Source: JBBQKG01 sp038326655 | GTDB lineage: Bacteria > Actinomycetota > Thermoleophilia > Solirubrobacterales > JBBDJG01 | NCBI GenBank assembly: GCA_038326655.1 | Contig: JBBQKG010000017.1 | Span: 1-64,000, forward strand | Length of the DNA: 64,000 bases | Reading direction: 5' to 3' | Shown: piece after piece, positions 46,919 to 56,444 of the stretch | Layout of the letters: each line of letters begins with the position of its first letter | Numbering within the stretch: position 1 is the first letter of the stretch | Translations under genes and position numbers: made by a program | Notes under the pieces: generated by a model | What the model saw: only the letters and a program-made list of their open reading frames with translations | Databases searched by the model: none | Told to the model about the DNA's origin: nothing

Positions 46919-48175
46919 CTAGGGGGCGGGACGCGCGACCTGCACGCGCCACTTGCTCGCGAGCTTCACGCTCCAGGATGCCGCGACGCGGCTGCCGGCC
47001 GCGGCTGCATAGACGAATGGGACCGTCTCTCCCGGTGGGGTGACGACGGAGGTGTCGCGGTAGAGCCCAGCCGCCGTCAGCCTCACGGTGAACCAGCGCG
47101 GGCCGCCTGCCCGGTAGAAGACGTTGACCGCCGCGCCCGCGCCCGAAGCGAGCACGACCGGAGCGCCCAGCGCGTGCGTCGTGTACACGCGGGGCCGCTG
47201 GACCCCTTTCGAGGTCCAGGTCGTCGCCCACAGCTCCCGCTGCGACTTCGGGCTTCGCTGCGTCCACGCGATCACCGCCGAGGCGCCCTGGACGACCACG
47301 TCCGCGACGCCGGCCGAGGCGCTGCGCGAGAGCGTCGCGGCCGCCGATGGTTGAGGCGCGTTGGCCGCCCAGTCGAATGCCTCCACGCGCTGGTCCACGA
47401 ACAGTGGAGCGACCTCCGACCGGCGAAGCTCGTACGAGGAGACGACCACGACCGCGCGGCCCTGGCTCGTGATCACGACCTTCGGCGAGGCCCCCACGAG
47501 CGTCGTGCCGGCCCCCGCGGGCCGGAGCGCGACCGCCTGCGCTGCTCCAAAGGGCGCTGCCCCCTCGGCCGCGCGGACCACGGCTCCGGTTCCCCGAAGC
47601 CAGGCGGCGACGATCCGGCCGCGGCGCGTGACCGCGAGGCCGGCTCCCGAGGCGAAGCTGCCCGCCGGCGCGACCGTCTCGGCCACCGAGAAGCCGCTGT
47701 TGGGGGAGCGGCGGGCGACGGAGATGCCGTCCTCCGAGTCGAACGCCAGCGCGGCGCGGCCGTTGCCCGCGACGGCGAGCGAAACGTCGCGAACGCTCTT
47801 CTGTCCGGCGCTCACCTGCTGCCGGCCGGCGCCAGAGGTCCACGCGAACGCCTGGACCACGCCGGCGTCGAGGGCCCGCCGCCAGCCGATCACCAACCGC
47901 CCGTGTGCGTCGTGGGCGACGTGGGTGCTGAGAAAGCTGCCGGCGCCGGCGTCGATCGTCCGGACGCGCGTGCCGAGGCGCAGCTCGAGCCGGTTCTGGC
48001 CGCCGCTGCGGCGCTGCAGGAGCACGGCCGTGCGGCCGCTCGGAAGGACGTCGATGCCGCGGCTGAAGGCGGCGCCCGGAGTCGAGACCGCATGGACGCT
48101 CCAGGGCCGCGCCTCGGCCGTCCCCGCCATCAGCGCGGCCGTCGCGAGCGCAAGAGTCAGCGTGCGAAAAATCAG
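46919..48175 (-). CDS. Secreted hypothetical beta-repeat protein, probable CTG start
   Basis: The 418-residue product begins with a signal sequence (RTLTLALATAALMAGTAEA) and continues as a repetitive beta protein (GAAFSRGIDVLPSGRTAVLL, AHDAHGRLVIGW, VAGNGRAALAF, VTRRGRIVAAW), probably a propeller of unknown role. There is no ATG, GTG or TTG ahead of the signal sequence. A CTG at 48175 overlaps the malyl-CoA lyase stop as CTGA, like the ATGA/GTGA overlaps elsewhere here. A CTG start is inferred. Confidence 0.75.
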   Translation of the reverse strand: MIFRTLTLALATAALMAGTAEARPWSVHAVSTPGAAFSRGIDVLPSGRTAVLLQRRSGGQNRLELRLGTRVRTIDAGAGSFLSTHVAHDAHGRLVIGWRRALDAGVVQAFAWTSGAGRQQVSAGQKSVRDVSLAVAGNGRAALAFDSEDGISVARRSPNSGFSVAETVAPAGSFASGAGLAVTRRGRIVAAWLRGTGAVVRAAEGAAPFGAAQAVALRPAGAGTTLVGASPKVVITSQGRAVVVVSSYELRRSEVAPLFVDQRVEAFDWAANAPQPSAAATLSRSASAGVADVVVQGASAVIAWTQRSPKSQRELWATTWTSKGVQRPRVYTTHALGAPVVLASGAGAAVNVFYRAGGPRWFTVRLTAAGLYRDTSVVTPPGETVPFVYAAAAGSRVAASWSVKLASKWRVQVARPAP

Positions 48176-49224
48176 CTCAGCTCGTAGGCCTCGGCCAGCT
48201 CGGGATCCTTCTTCGCGAGCATCTCGGCCAGCGTGACCATGACCTTGCACTGCTTCCATGTCGCGTCGTCCTGCATCTTGCCGTCGATCATGTGCACGCC
48301 GCGCCCGTCCGGGATCGCCTCGAGCACCTTTTTCGCGAAGATCACCTCGTCTGCAGGCGGGCTGAAGACCTTCCTGGCGATCTCGATCTGCACCGGGTGC
48401 AGCGACCAGGCGCCCACGCACCCGAGCAGGAAGGCGGCCCGGAACTGCGTCTCGCAGCCCTCGACGTCCTTGATGTCGCCGTAGGGCCCGTAGAAAGGCA
48501 GGATCCCCGCCGACGTGCATGCGTCGACCATCCGCGCGATCGAGTAGTGCCAGGGGTCCTGCTGCGCGGTCGCCCGGGGCTTGTCGGGGTGCTCGGGGTC
48601 GGGGTCTTCGATCACCCGGTAGCCGGGGTGGCCGCCGCCGACCCGCGTCGTCTTCATGCGGCGTGACGCCGCCAGGTCGGCGGGGCCGAAGCTCATGCCC
48701 TGCATGCGCGGGCTCGCCATCGCGATCTCCTCGAGGTTCACCACGCCCAGCGAGGTCTCGAGGATCGCGTGTACCAGCAGAGGCTTCTGAAGGCCTGCCT
48801 TCGCTTCCAGCTGAGCGAGCAGCCGGTCCACGTAGTGGATGTCCCATGCGCCCTCGACCTTGGGGATCATGATCACGTCGAGCTTGTCCCCGATCTCGGT
48901 CACGAGCTCGGTGAGGTCGTCGAGCACCCAGGGGCTGTCGAGCGCATTCACCCGCGTCCAGAGCTGGGTGTCGCCGAAGTCGACCTCTTTGCCGACGCGG
49001 ACGAGGCCCTCGCGCGCTGCGATCTTGCGGTCCACGGGCACCGCGTCCTCGAGGTTGCCGAGCAGGATGTCGGCCTGCTTGGCCATGTCGGGCACCTTCG
49101 CGGCCATCTTCTCGTTCGAGGCGTCGAAGAAGTGGATCATCCGGGAAGGCCGGAAAGGAATCGCGGCCGGCGGGTCGGGCGCGCCCACGGCGAGCGGCTT
49201 GAAGAAGTCGCGGGGGTTGCGCAT
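48172..49224 (-). CDS. mcl: L-malyl-CoA / beta-methylmalyl-CoA lyase (HpcH/HpaI family)
   Basis: The 350-residue TIM-barrel lyase closely follows the Chloroflexus-type Mcl sequence from FFKPLAVGAP through ILLGNLEDAVP (metal-binding), DVIMIPKVEG, GPADLAASRRMKTTRVGGGH and HMIDGKMQDDATWKQ. It splits malyl-CoA into acetyl-CoA and glyoxylate, or acts on beta-methylmalyl-CoA. Family knowledge places it in the ethylmalonyl-CoA pathway or 3-hydroxypropionate bicycle. It is divergent from an acyl-CoA dehydrogenase gene; MaoC, mutase and pckG genes are within 12 kb. Confidence 0.92.
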   Translation of the reverse strand: MRNPRDFFKPLAVGAPDPPAAIPFRPSRMIHFFDASNEKMAAKVPDMAKQADILLGNLEDAVPVDRKIAAREGLVRVGKEVDFGDTQLWTRVNALDSPWVLDDLTELVTEIGDKLDVIMIPKVEGAWDIHYVDRLLAQLEAKAGLQKPLLVHAILETSLGVVNLEEIAMASPRMQGMSFGPADLAASRRMKTTRVGGGHPGYRVIEDPDPEHPDKPRATAQQDPWHYSIARMVDACTSAGILPFYGPYGDIKDVEGCETQFRAAFLLGCVGAWSLHPVQIEIARKVFSPPADEVIFAKKVLEAIPDGRGVHMIDGKMQDDATWKQCKVMVTLAEMLAKKDPELAEAYELS

Positions 49225-49271
49225 GGTCGAAAGATATCCTGTTCCCTGGAAACCGATTAGGGAGTCAACGT

Positions 49272-50480
49272 ATGGCGGCAGCGTCAGAGCTGATGGAAAA
49301 GAACGAGATCCAGCGCGACATCACCGAGATGGTGCGCAACTTCGTCGACAAGGAGATCCTTCCCAACGCAGAGCACTACGACCAAGAGGACTCCTTCCCC
49401 GAGCCGATCGTCGAGCAGATGAAGGAGCTCGGCCTCTTCGGGGTCACGATCTCGGAGGAATACGGCGGCATGGGGCTCGACCTCACCACCTACGCGATGA
49501 TCGTCGAGGAGCTCTCACGCGGCTGGATCTCGATCTCGGGCGTCGTCAACACCCATTTCATCGGCTCCTACCTGCTGATGAAGTTCGGCACGGACGAGCA
49601 GAAGGACTACTTCCTGCCCAAGATGGCGACCGGTGAGATCCGCGCCGCCTTCTCGCTCTCCGAGCCGGAGGTCGGCTCCGACGTCCAGGGCATCAAGGCC
49701 GTCGCCACCAAGGATGGCGAGGACTGGGTCCTGAACGGCCAGAAGATGTGGGTCACCAACGGGCTGCTCTCGAGCGTCGTGTTCGTGCTGATGAAGAACG
49801 ACCCCAAGGCCGACCCGCCCTACAAGGGGATGACCTGCTTCATCACCGAGAAGGAGCCCGGCGCGGAGGAGAACACCGGCAAGTTCGCCGGTCTCACGGT
49901 CCCGCCCAAGATCAAGAAGATGGGCTACAAGGGCGTCGAGTCGACCGAGCTGATCTACGACGGCTACCGCTGTCCGCCCGATCGCATCCTCGGCGGTGAG
50001 GGAGCCGGGCTCGGCCAGGGCTTCCGCCAGATGATGGACGCGCTCGAGGTCGGCCGCGTGAACGTCGCCGCCCGCGGCGTCGGCATCGCCCAGCGCGCGC
50101 TCGAGCTGGCGCTCCGTTACTCGCAGGAGCGCAAGACCTTCGGCAAGCCGATCGCCCAGCACCAGGCGATCCAGTTCAAGCTCGCCGACATGGCCACGAA
50201 GGTGGAGGCCGCCCGCCTGCTCACCTTCAAGGCCGCCCGCATGAAGGACGCGGGGACGCGCTCAGACGTCGAGGCCGGGATGGCAAAGCTCTACGCCTCG
50301 GAGGCCGGCAAGGAGGTGGTCGAGGATGCGTTCCGCATCCACGGCGGCTACGGCTACTCGAAGGAATACGAGATCGAGCGCCTCTACCGCGACGCGCCGC
50401 TGCTGCTGATCGGCGAGGGCACCTCCGAGATCCAGCGCATGGTGATCGGGAAGAAGCTGCTCGAGCGGCACAAGATCTAG
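49272..50480 (+). CDS. Acyl-CoA dehydrogenase
   Basis: The 402-residue flavoenzyme has the family signatures: AFSLSEPEVGSDVQGIKAVA (FAD/substrate contact), WVLNGQKMWVTNG, RKTFGKPIAQHQAIQFKLAD and the C-terminal RIHGGYGYSKEYEIERLYRD with EGTSEIQRMVIG, which carries the catalytic-base glutamate. It introduces a 2,3 double bond into an acyl-CoA. Substrate not determined. The pairing with malyl-CoA lyase (48 nt gap, divergent) suggests a CoA-ester pathway for small branched or dicarboxylic acids rather than plain beta-oxidation. Confidence 0.92.
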   Translation: MAAASELMEKNEIQRDITEMVRNFVDKEILPNAEHYDQEDSFPEPIVEQMKELGLFGVTISEEYGGMGLDLTTYAMIVEELSRGWISISGVVNTHFIGSYLLMKFGTDEQKDYFLPKMATGEIRAAFSLSEPEVGSDVQGIKAVATKDGEDWVLNGQKMWVTNGLLSSVVFVLMKNDPKADPPYKGMTCFITEKEPGAEENTGKFAGLTVPPKIKKMGYKGVESTELIYDGYRCPPDRILGGEGAGLGQGFRQMMDALEVGRVNVAARGVGIAQRALELALRYSQERKTFGKPIAQHQAIQFKLADMATKVEAARLLTFKAARMKDAGTRSDVEAGMAKLYASEAGKEVVEDAFRIHGGYGYSKEYEIERLYRDAPLLLIGEGTSEIQRMVIGKKLLERHKI

Positions 50481-50544
50481 GCTCTAACGTCCTCGACGCG
50501 TCCGCCACCGGCTGTTAGGGTCGGCCTTCCGGGGAGAGGGCGTC

Positions 50545-52098
50545 ATGCGGTCGATGAGAGGTTGTGCGCAGGTACTTGGTGCAGCGGTGGCGGCGCTGGC
50601 CTGCACGCTCGCGTTCGCCGGCGCCGCCTACGGCGCGTTTCCCGGCCAGAACGGAAAGATCGCGTTCGCCGGCACGGGCGCGGACGGCAACCAGGACATC
50701 TACCTTGCGACGCCGGGCGTGCCCGGGGTGCAGCGCCTCACCACCGACCCGGCGGCGGACAGCCTGCCGGCGTTCTCGGCGGACGGCACGATGATCGCCT
50801 ACGCGAGCCGTCGCGGCGGCGGGAACGAGGACGTCTACGTGATGCGCTCGGACGGCAGTGGCGACGCCCGGCTCACCGCCTATACCGGCCCGGACACGCA
50901 ACCCGCCTGGTCGCCGGACGGTACGAAGATCGCCTTTCAGAGCAACCGCGACGGCGTCCTCGGCATATATGTCATGGCTTCCGATGGCAGCAACGTCACG
51001 AAGCTGGTCGACGACGGTGCCTTTCCGGCATGGTCGCCGGACGGCACCAGGATCGCGTTCGACCGCGCGGGGATCCGCCTGGTGAATACCGACGGGACCG
51101 GGGAGACCAGTTCGGGGCACGGGTTCCAGCCAGACTGGTCGCCGGACGGAGGCAAGCTCGCCTTCGGCTACGGCGTCGTGCTGGAAGATTGCGGGCTCGT
51201 CGACGATGGCATCTACTGGGGCCCCGTTGGAACCATGGGCGTGAACTCGCTGGCGGGAGTGGACACCTGCGCCGGCCCGCTGGAGGACGTCGAGCCGGTG
51301 TGGTCTCCCGATGGGGCGCGGATTGCCTGGACGCATTACCCGACCGGATCCGCTGTCATCGAGACGCAGGACCTGGACGGTGGGGCAGCCGCGACGATCG
51401 ACGATCTTCCCTCCAACGCTGCGCCTGACTGGCAGCCGGTCCAGCCGGGCTACGCGCGGCCCAAGGGAGCAACGCCCTTCCGCGCGTCGCTCGTGCCGGC
51501 CTACATCGCGTGCACGGCAGCTAACACGACGCATGGGTCTCCGCTCGCGTTTGGATCTTGCAAGCCCCCAACGGCGCGCTCGGTGCTGCTGACTACCGGC
51601 ACCCCGGACGCGAACGGCGCGGAGGTGGGGATGGTGGGCTCGGCCTCCTTCAACGTGATGCCGGGCGACGTCGCAGTCTCGGTCCGGGTTTCCGACGTGC
51701 GCTGCCGGGCCGCGAATCCGGCCTGCCCCGGCGGTCCGCTGTCCGACTACACAGGCCGGCTGCTCCTCTTACCCCTCACCACGCGGATCACCGACCGCTC
51801 CAACACTCCGCCGGGTCCTCAGGGAGCCCCTGGTACGGGCGACACACAGATCGCGATTCCGGTCGACTGCGGGGCCACCGCGAGCACCGCGGTCGGCTCC
51901 ACGTGCGCGGTGACAACCACGCTCGATACCTTGATCCCCGGCACGGTCGTGGCGGGCCGGCGCGCGATCTGGGAGTTCGGCCAGCTCAACGTGCGTGACG
52001 CGGGCCCGAACGGCACCGGCTATGGCGCTGGGTGTCCTCCGACCTGTGGCGACGGCGACGAAACGCTCTTCCTGCGGGAAGGCGTCTTTGTCCCGTAG
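50545..52098 (+). CDS. Secreted TolB-like/PD40 beta-propeller protein
   Basis: The 517-residue protein has a signal peptide (VAALACTLAFAGAAYGA) and at least five WD40-like PD40 repeats of the form PAWSPDGTKIAFQSNRDG, PAWSPDGTRIAFDRAG, PDWSPDGGKLAFGYG and PVWSPDGARIAWTHY, which build a TolB-type propeller (~30-300). A C-terminal beta domain follows (~330-515) with cysteine pairs. Such proteins are abundant in this lineage; the function is unknown. GGGGAGAGGG precedes ATG 50545. TAGGGT at ~50516 may be the -10. Confidence 0.87.
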   Translation: MRSMRGCAQVLGAAVAALACTLAFAGAAYGAFPGQNGKIAFAGTGADGNQDIYLATPGVPGVQRLTTDPAADSLPAFSADGTMIAYASRRGGGNEDVYVMRSDGSGDARLTAYTGPDTQPAWSPDGTKIAFQSNRDGVLGIYVMASDGSNVTKLVDDGAFPAWSPDGTRIAFDRAGIRLVNTDGTGETSSGHGFQPDWSPDGGKLAFGYGVVLEDCGLVDDGIYWGPVGTMGVNSLAGVDTCAGPLEDVEPVWSPDGARIAWTHYPTGSAVIETQDLDGGAAATIDDLPSNAAPDWQPVQPGYARPKGATPFRASLVPAYIACTAANTTHGSPLAFGSCKPPTARSVLLTTGTPDANGAEVGMVGSASFNVMPGDVAVSVRVSDVRCRAANPACPGGPLSDYTGRLLLLPLTTRITDRSNTPPGPQGAPGTGDTQIAIPVDCGATASTAVGSTCAVTTTLDTLIPGTVVAGRRAIWEFGQLNVRDAGPNGTGYGAGCPPTCGDGDETLFLREGVFVP

Positions 52099-52101
52099 GC
52101 C

Positions 52102-52818
52102 TCAGAACTCGTACCCGTACTGGTCGATCAGCCCGCGGGCCTTTGCGCCGACGAGGTCGCGCAGCTGGTTGTCGTAGTACTCGCGGTAGGGGCGCCGGAC
52201 GCTCGCGTGGCGCGGCGGCTCGTTCCGGATGGCGTCCATGAACTCCCGCGGCGCGGGGATCTCGTTGCGCTCGACGAACGCCGTGAAGTCCTCGCGGAAA
52301 GACTCGTACCTGCCCGTCTCGACCGGCCGGCCGCGGTCGGGAAACTGGGATGCGAGCGGTGATCCCGCCGGCGGCGGGGAAGGCACGTGGCCGGTCATCA
52401 GCCAGAACCACGCGCTGTAGAGGTCGCAGTCCCACTCGCGCATCGCGAGCTCCCAATACCGGTTGCCCTCGTCGCGGTTGCAGCACACGCGCACCGTTTG
52501 CGTGAAGTCGTTGCTGCCGGCGCCGAACACGGTGATCCAGGGATTCGTCGGCCGGATCGGGCTCTGTGGGCCGCCCTTGCGGGCCATCAGCTGCGTGGTG
52601 AACTCATACCACGAGACGTACCAGTCCCAGGGATTGCGGATAAAGCAGATCGCGGGCAGCCCGGCGCACTCCTCCGGGATCTGGGAGTAGTACGCGTGGG
52701 TCTCCGGAAGCTCGCGCAGCTCCCAATCGGCAGGCAGGTGCTCCCTGCACATGCGGCGGAAGAAGACGCCGCCCGTGCGCGCGAAATGCAGCAGGACGAA
52801 ATGTTTCGTGATGATCAT
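52102..52818 (-). CDS. Sulfotransferase-family protein
   Basis: The 238-residue protein begins FVLLHFARTGGVFFRRM, a sulfotransferase PAPS-binding loop variant, and has CFIRNPWDWYVSWYEF as the 3'-phosphate-binding strand. It is most like sulfotransferases acting on glycans or small carbohydrates. Start ATG 52818 (MIITKHFVLL). It is a different family from the Stf0 protein at 4.7 kb, so the organism has at least two sulfotransferases in 50 kb. Convergent with the propeller gene, 3 nt between stops. Confidence 0.8.
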   Translation of the reverse strand: MIITKHFVLLHFARTGGVFFRRMCREHLPADWELRELPETHAYYSQIPEECAGLPAICFIRNPWDWYVSWYEFTTQLMARKGGPQSPIRPTNPWITVFGAGSNDFTQTVRVCCNRDEGNRYWELAMREWDCDLYSAWFWLMTGHVPSPPPAGSPLASQFPDRGRPVETGRYESFREDFTAFVERNEIPAPREFMDAIRNEPPRHASVRRPYREYYDNQLRDLVGAKARGLIDQYGYEF

Positions 52819-52915
52819 GCCGGGCGGCGGCGGGCACCGTGCCGGCGCACCCGGCTGACGCCGAGCGCCGAGCCTCACCCTAACAGCGGTTCTCGCTCGG
52901 ATACGCTTCGCGCCG

Positions 52916-53284
52916 GTGGCGGAGGGCACCAAAGAGCTGATCGAGCTGGGCGCGCGGCGCTTCCTGGATGAGGTGCCGGCGCTCAAGCAACTCAAAGTCG
53001 TGCTGCGGCTCGACCTGCGCGCGCGCCGCGACTCGCAGACCTGGCGAGTCGAGTTGCCCGCCATCGACGTGAAGCGCGATCCGGCCGCGGACGCGAAGAT
53101 CACGGTGCTCGCGCCCCGGTCCCACTTCAACGAGCTGGCCCGCGACGGCCAGCTTCAGCACTGGCGCGACGCCTACGAGAACGGCTACGTGAGGGTCGTC
53201 GGCCAGGAAGAGATCGTCAAGCTGATCGGTAGAGTCATTGAGCGCCACGAGGCGCGTCAGAAGACCAAGAAACGGAGGTTGTGA
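52916..53284 (+). CDS. Conserved hypothetical protein, possible SCP2-like fold
   Basis: A 122-residue charged protein (ELIELGARRFLDEVPALKQL ... LRLDLRARRDSQTWRVELPA ... YENGYVRVVGQEEIVKLIGR). An alternating helix/strand pattern and the placement next to a MaoC gene suggest a sterol-carrier-like or lipid-binding fold; this is a weak inference. GTG 52916 lies 5 nt before the MaoC start, measured from this gene's stop, so they are an operon. Confidence 0.6.
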   Translation: MAEGTKELIELGARRFLDEVPALKQLKVVLRLDLRARRDSQTWRVELPAIDVKRDPAADAKITVLAPRSHFNELARDGQLQHWRDAYENGYVRVVGQEEIVKLIGRVIERHEARQKTKKRRL

Positions 53285-53288
53285 CCAC

Positions 53289-53816
53289 TTGGCGGAGACC
53301 GATACGAAGCAGGGGACGACGTTCGACCAGGCTTCGCGCGAGGCAACCGGCGCGCGTCCCTACGGTCGCTACCTCGAGGACTTCGAGGAGGGCGCGACCT
53401 ATAAGCATTGGCCTGCGAAGACCGTGACCGAGGCAGACGATCACCTCTTTTGCCTGATCACGATGAACCACCACCCGCTTCACCTCAACGACGAGTACGC
53501 GCGTCAGTCCCAGCAGGGCAGGAACGTGGTGGTCGGGCCGCTCGTCTACTCGCTCGCCCTCGGCATGTCGGTGGCCGACGTGTCGGGCAAGGCGATCGCG
53601 AACCTCGCCACCGAGGAGCTCACCCATCCGGCCCCGGTATTCCACGGCGACACGCTCTACGCGGAGTCCGAGGTGCTCGAGGTGCGGCCCTCTCAAAGCA
53701 AGCCGGATCGGGGCATCGTCACGGTCAGAACCGACGTCTACAACCAGCGCAACGAGCTCGTGGCGACGTTCAAGCGAGCCGTGCTCGTGCCTCGCCGGCC
53801 CGAAAGCGCCGGCTAG
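53289..53816 (+). CDS. MaoC-family (R)-specific hydratase/dehydratase
   Basis: The 175-residue hot-dog-fold protein reads YGRYLEDFEEGATYKHWPAK, TVTEADDHLFCLITMNHHPLHLNDEYA with the catalytic Asp/His region, and NVVVGPLVYSLALGMSVADV. MaoC enzymes hydrate enoyl-CoA esters with R stereochemistry. It resembles the MaoC gene that sits with CitE-like lyase and FadE genes in mycobacteria. TTG 53289 is the start; GGAGG lies about 10 nt upstream, overlapping the end of the previous gene. Confidence 0.85.
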   Translation: MAETDTKQGTTFDQASREATGARPYGRYLEDFEEGATYKHWPAKTVTEADDHLFCLITMNHHPLHLNDEYARQSQQGRNVVVGPLVYSLALGMSVADVSGKAIANLATEELTHPAPVFHGDTLYAESEVLEVRPSQSKPDRGIVTVRTDVYNQRNELVATFKRAVLVPRRPESAG

Positions 53817-53912
53817 CGCGCTTCGGAAGCGGATTGCACCCGAGGGCCGGAATCCGGCAGAATCTCTGCATTGACTCACCAATCAAGCAGTCCACGAGGA
53901 GTTGAGCCACCT

Positions 53913-55745
53913 TTGAACGAGTCGAGCACAGCCACACCGCGCACGGACGCGCCGACCAACCACGAGCGACTGCGGGTCTGGGTCGAAGAGGTCGCGGCGC
54001 TGACGCAGCCCGCTTCGATCCACTGGTGCGACGGCTCGGCGGAGGAGTACGACCGCCTCTGCGGTGAGCTGGTCGAGGCCGGCACGTTCGAGAAGCTGTC
54101 CGACGCCAAGCGGCCCAACTCCTACCTGGCGCGCTCGGACCCCGGCGACGTCGCGCGGGTGGAGGACCGGACCTTTATCTGCTCCGAGAAGGCGGCAGAC
54201 GCCGGTCCCACCAACAACTGGCGCGAGCCGGCGGAGATGAGGGATCTCCTGAACGACCTCTTCGAGGGTTCCATGGAGGGCCGCACGATGTACGTGGTGC
54301 CGTTTTCGATGGGCCCGATCGGCTCGCCGATCGCCCACATCGGGGTGCAGCTGACCGACTCTCCATACGTCGTGGTGAGCATGCGGATCATGACGCGGAT
54401 GGGGCAGCGGGCGCTGGACGCACTCGGCGAGGACGGCGATTTCGTGCCCTGCCTGCATTCGGTCGGGTACCCGCTCCCCGAAGGCCGCGCCGACGTGCCA
54501 TGGCCGTGTGACGCCGAGAACAAGTACATCGTGCACTTCCCGGAGTCGCGCGAGATCTGGTCCTACGGCTCCGGATACGGGGGCAACGCGCTGCTGGGGA
54601 AGAAGTGCTTCGCGCTGCGGATCGCCTCGGCGATGGCGCGCGACGAGGGCTGGATGGCCGAGCACATGCTGATCCTGAAGCTCACCTCGCCGGAGGGCAC
54701 CAGCAAGTACGTGGCGGGCGCATTCCCGTCGGCTTGCGGGAAGACGAACCTCGCGATGCTGATCCCGACGCTGCCGGGGTGGAAGGTGGAGACGATCGGC
54801 GACGACATCGCCTGGATGAAGTTCGGCCCCGACGGGCGCCTCTACGCGATCAACCCCGAGGCGGGGTTCTTCGGCGTCGCCCCCGGGACGAGCGAGAAAA
54901 CCAACCCGAACGCGATCGCGACGGTGCGAGAGTGCTCGGTTTTCACAAACTGCGCGCTGACCGACGACGGCGACATCTGGTGGGAGGGGATGACCACCGC
55001 GCCGCCCGCGCACCTGATCGACTGGCACGGAGGACAGTGGACGCCGGAGTCGGAGGCGCCGGCCGCGCACCCCAATGCCCGCTTCACGACGCCTGCCAGG
55101 CAGTGCCCGTCGATCGCCCCGGAGTGGGAGGACCCCGCCGGTGTGCCGATCGAGGCGATCCTCTTCGGGGGCAGGCGCGCGACGGTCGTGCCGCTCGTGC
55201 GAGAGGCATTCGACTGGGAGCACGGCGTCTTCATGGGATCGATCATGTCCTCGGAGACCACCGCCGCGGCCGCGGGTGCTGTCGGCAAGCTGCGCTTCGA
55301 CCCGTTCGCGATGCTGCCCTTCTGCGGCTACCACATGGCCGACTACTTCCGTCACTGGCTGGACATCGGCAAGCGCGCGGATGCCTCCAAGCTGCCGCGG
55401 CTCTACAACGTGAACTGGTTCCGGAAGGACTCCTCGGGCAAGTTCCTCTGGCCGGGGTTCGGCGAGAACAGCCGGGTCCTGGCATGGATCTTCCGGCGCT
55501 GCGAAGGCAAGGCAGACGCGGTCGAGACCGCCGCGGGGCTGGTGCCGGCGCCGGGCGCGATCGACACCGAGGGGCTGAACGTGGGCGAGGATCAGATCGC
55601 CGAGCTCCTGCGCGTAGACCCGGCCGGATTCCTAGGGGAGATCCCCGCGGTGCACGAGCACTTCGCCAAGTTCGGCGACCGCCTGCCCCAGGAGCTTCAC
55701 GACCAGCTGGCAAAGCTGGAGGAGCAGCTCAGCTCCGCCGACTAG
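53913..55745 (+). CDS. pckG: Phosphoenolpyruvate carboxykinase (GTP)
   Basis: The 610-residue GTP-type enzyme makes PEP from oxaloacetate for gluconeogenesis. Landmarks: SFGYGGNALLGKKCF-like substrate loop (GSGYGGNALLGKKCFALR), kinase P-loop GAFPSACGKTN with the reactive cysteine, GDDIAWMKFGPDGRLYAINPE and NVNWFRKDSSGKFLWPG. Starting at TTG 53913 (MNESSTATPR) gives the normal length; an upstream TTG at 53871 is less likely. AGGAG lies 11-14 nt upstream. Fits growth on organic acids together with aconitase, SucCD and Mcl. Confidence 0.95.
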   Translation: MNESSTATPRTDAPTNHERLRVWVEEVAALTQPASIHWCDGSAEEYDRLCGELVEAGTFEKLSDAKRPNSYLARSDPGDVARVEDRTFICSEKAADAGPTNNWREPAEMRDLLNDLFEGSMEGRTMYVVPFSMGPIGSPIAHIGVQLTDSPYVVVSMRIMTRMGQRALDALGEDGDFVPCLHSVGYPLPEGRADVPWPCDAENKYIVHFPESREIWSYGSGYGGNALLGKKCFALRIASAMARDEGWMAEHMLILKLTSPEGTSKYVAGAFPSACGKTNLAMLIPTLPGWKVETIGDDIAWMKFGPDGRLYAINPEAGFFGVAPGTSEKTNPNAIATVRECSVFTNCALTDDGDIWWEGMTTAPPAHLIDWHGGQWTPESEAPAAHPNARFTTPARQCPSIAPEWEDPAGVPIEAILFGGRRATVVPLVREAFDWEHGVFMGSIMSSETTAAAAGAVGKLRFDPFAMLPFCGYHMADYFRHWLDIGKRADASKLPRLYNVNWFRKDSSGKFLWPGFGENSRVLAWIFRRCEGKADAVETAAGLVPAPGAIDTEGLNVGEDQIAELLRVDPAGFLGEIPAVHEHFAKFGDRLPQELHDQLAKLEEQLSSAD

Positions 55746-55804
55746 CCGTCGATCCTTACAAGACGGCGTTTCTCGCGCCCGCAACGCGGGGTAGAGGACC
55801 CGTG

Positions 55805-56422
55805 ATGGCCCGACGTGTCGCATTGCGCAGGATCCCGCGCCGCCGGGGTGCCGTGACCGGATTACTGCTGGTGCTGCTGGGGGTCTGGGGCGCGCTGATC
55901 CCGTTCGTCGGCCCGTACTTCGACTACCAGATCGGGAGCACGGAGACCTGGCACTGGACCATCGACCGCCTGTGGCTCTCCGTGCTGCCAGGCGCCGCCG
56001 CCGCGGTCGGCGGGCTGATCATGCTCTACAGCACGCGGCGCTCGAGCGCCGCGCTCGGCGGTCTGCTGGGGCTCGCCGGCGGCCTATGGTTCGTGGTCGG
56101 CCCGAACGTCAGCCTGCTGTGGAACCACGGCGCGCCGGCGACTGGCGCGGCCGCCGGCGACACCGGCGTGCGGGTGCTCGAGTGGCTCGGATTCTTCTAC
56201 GGGACCGGGGCCCTGATCACGCTGCTGGCCGCCTACGGCCTCGGGTTCCTCGCGGCCCTGCCGGTCGTGGACGAGGCGGTTGCACCGGCTGCGGCGCCTG
56301 TGGCCGACGCCCCCGTGCGCGATGAGCGCACGGCCGAGCGCCCGCGCAGGCGGCGCCGGCTGCGCCGCCGCCGGCGGCGGGACAGGCAGGCAGCCGACGT
56401 GGAAGAGCAGCGCACCGACTAG
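55805..56422 (+). CDS. Hypothetical membrane protein with basic tail
   Basis: The 205-residue protein has about four hydrophobic segments (AVTGLLLVLLGVWGALIPFVG, AAAVGGLIMLYS, ALGGLLGLAGGLWFVVG, GTGALITLLAAYGLGFLAAL) and ends in a strongly basic cytoplasmic tail (RRRRRLRRRRRRDRQ). No enzymatic motif seen. Begins 59 nt after pckG and may be read through from it. A GTG one codon upstream is an alternative start. Confidence 0.7.
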   Translation: MARRVALRRIPRRRGAVTGLLLVLLGVWGALIPFVGPYFDYQIGSTETWHWTIDRLWLSVLPGAAAAVGGLIMLYSTRRSSAALGGLLGLAGGLWFVVGPNVSLLWNHGAPATGAAAGDTGVRVLEWLGFFYGTGALITLLAAYGLGFLAALPVVDEAVAPAAAPVADAPVRDERTAERPRRRRRLRRRRRRDRQAADVEEQRTD

Positions 56423-56444
56423 CGCACGCGGCTGGGAACTACAG

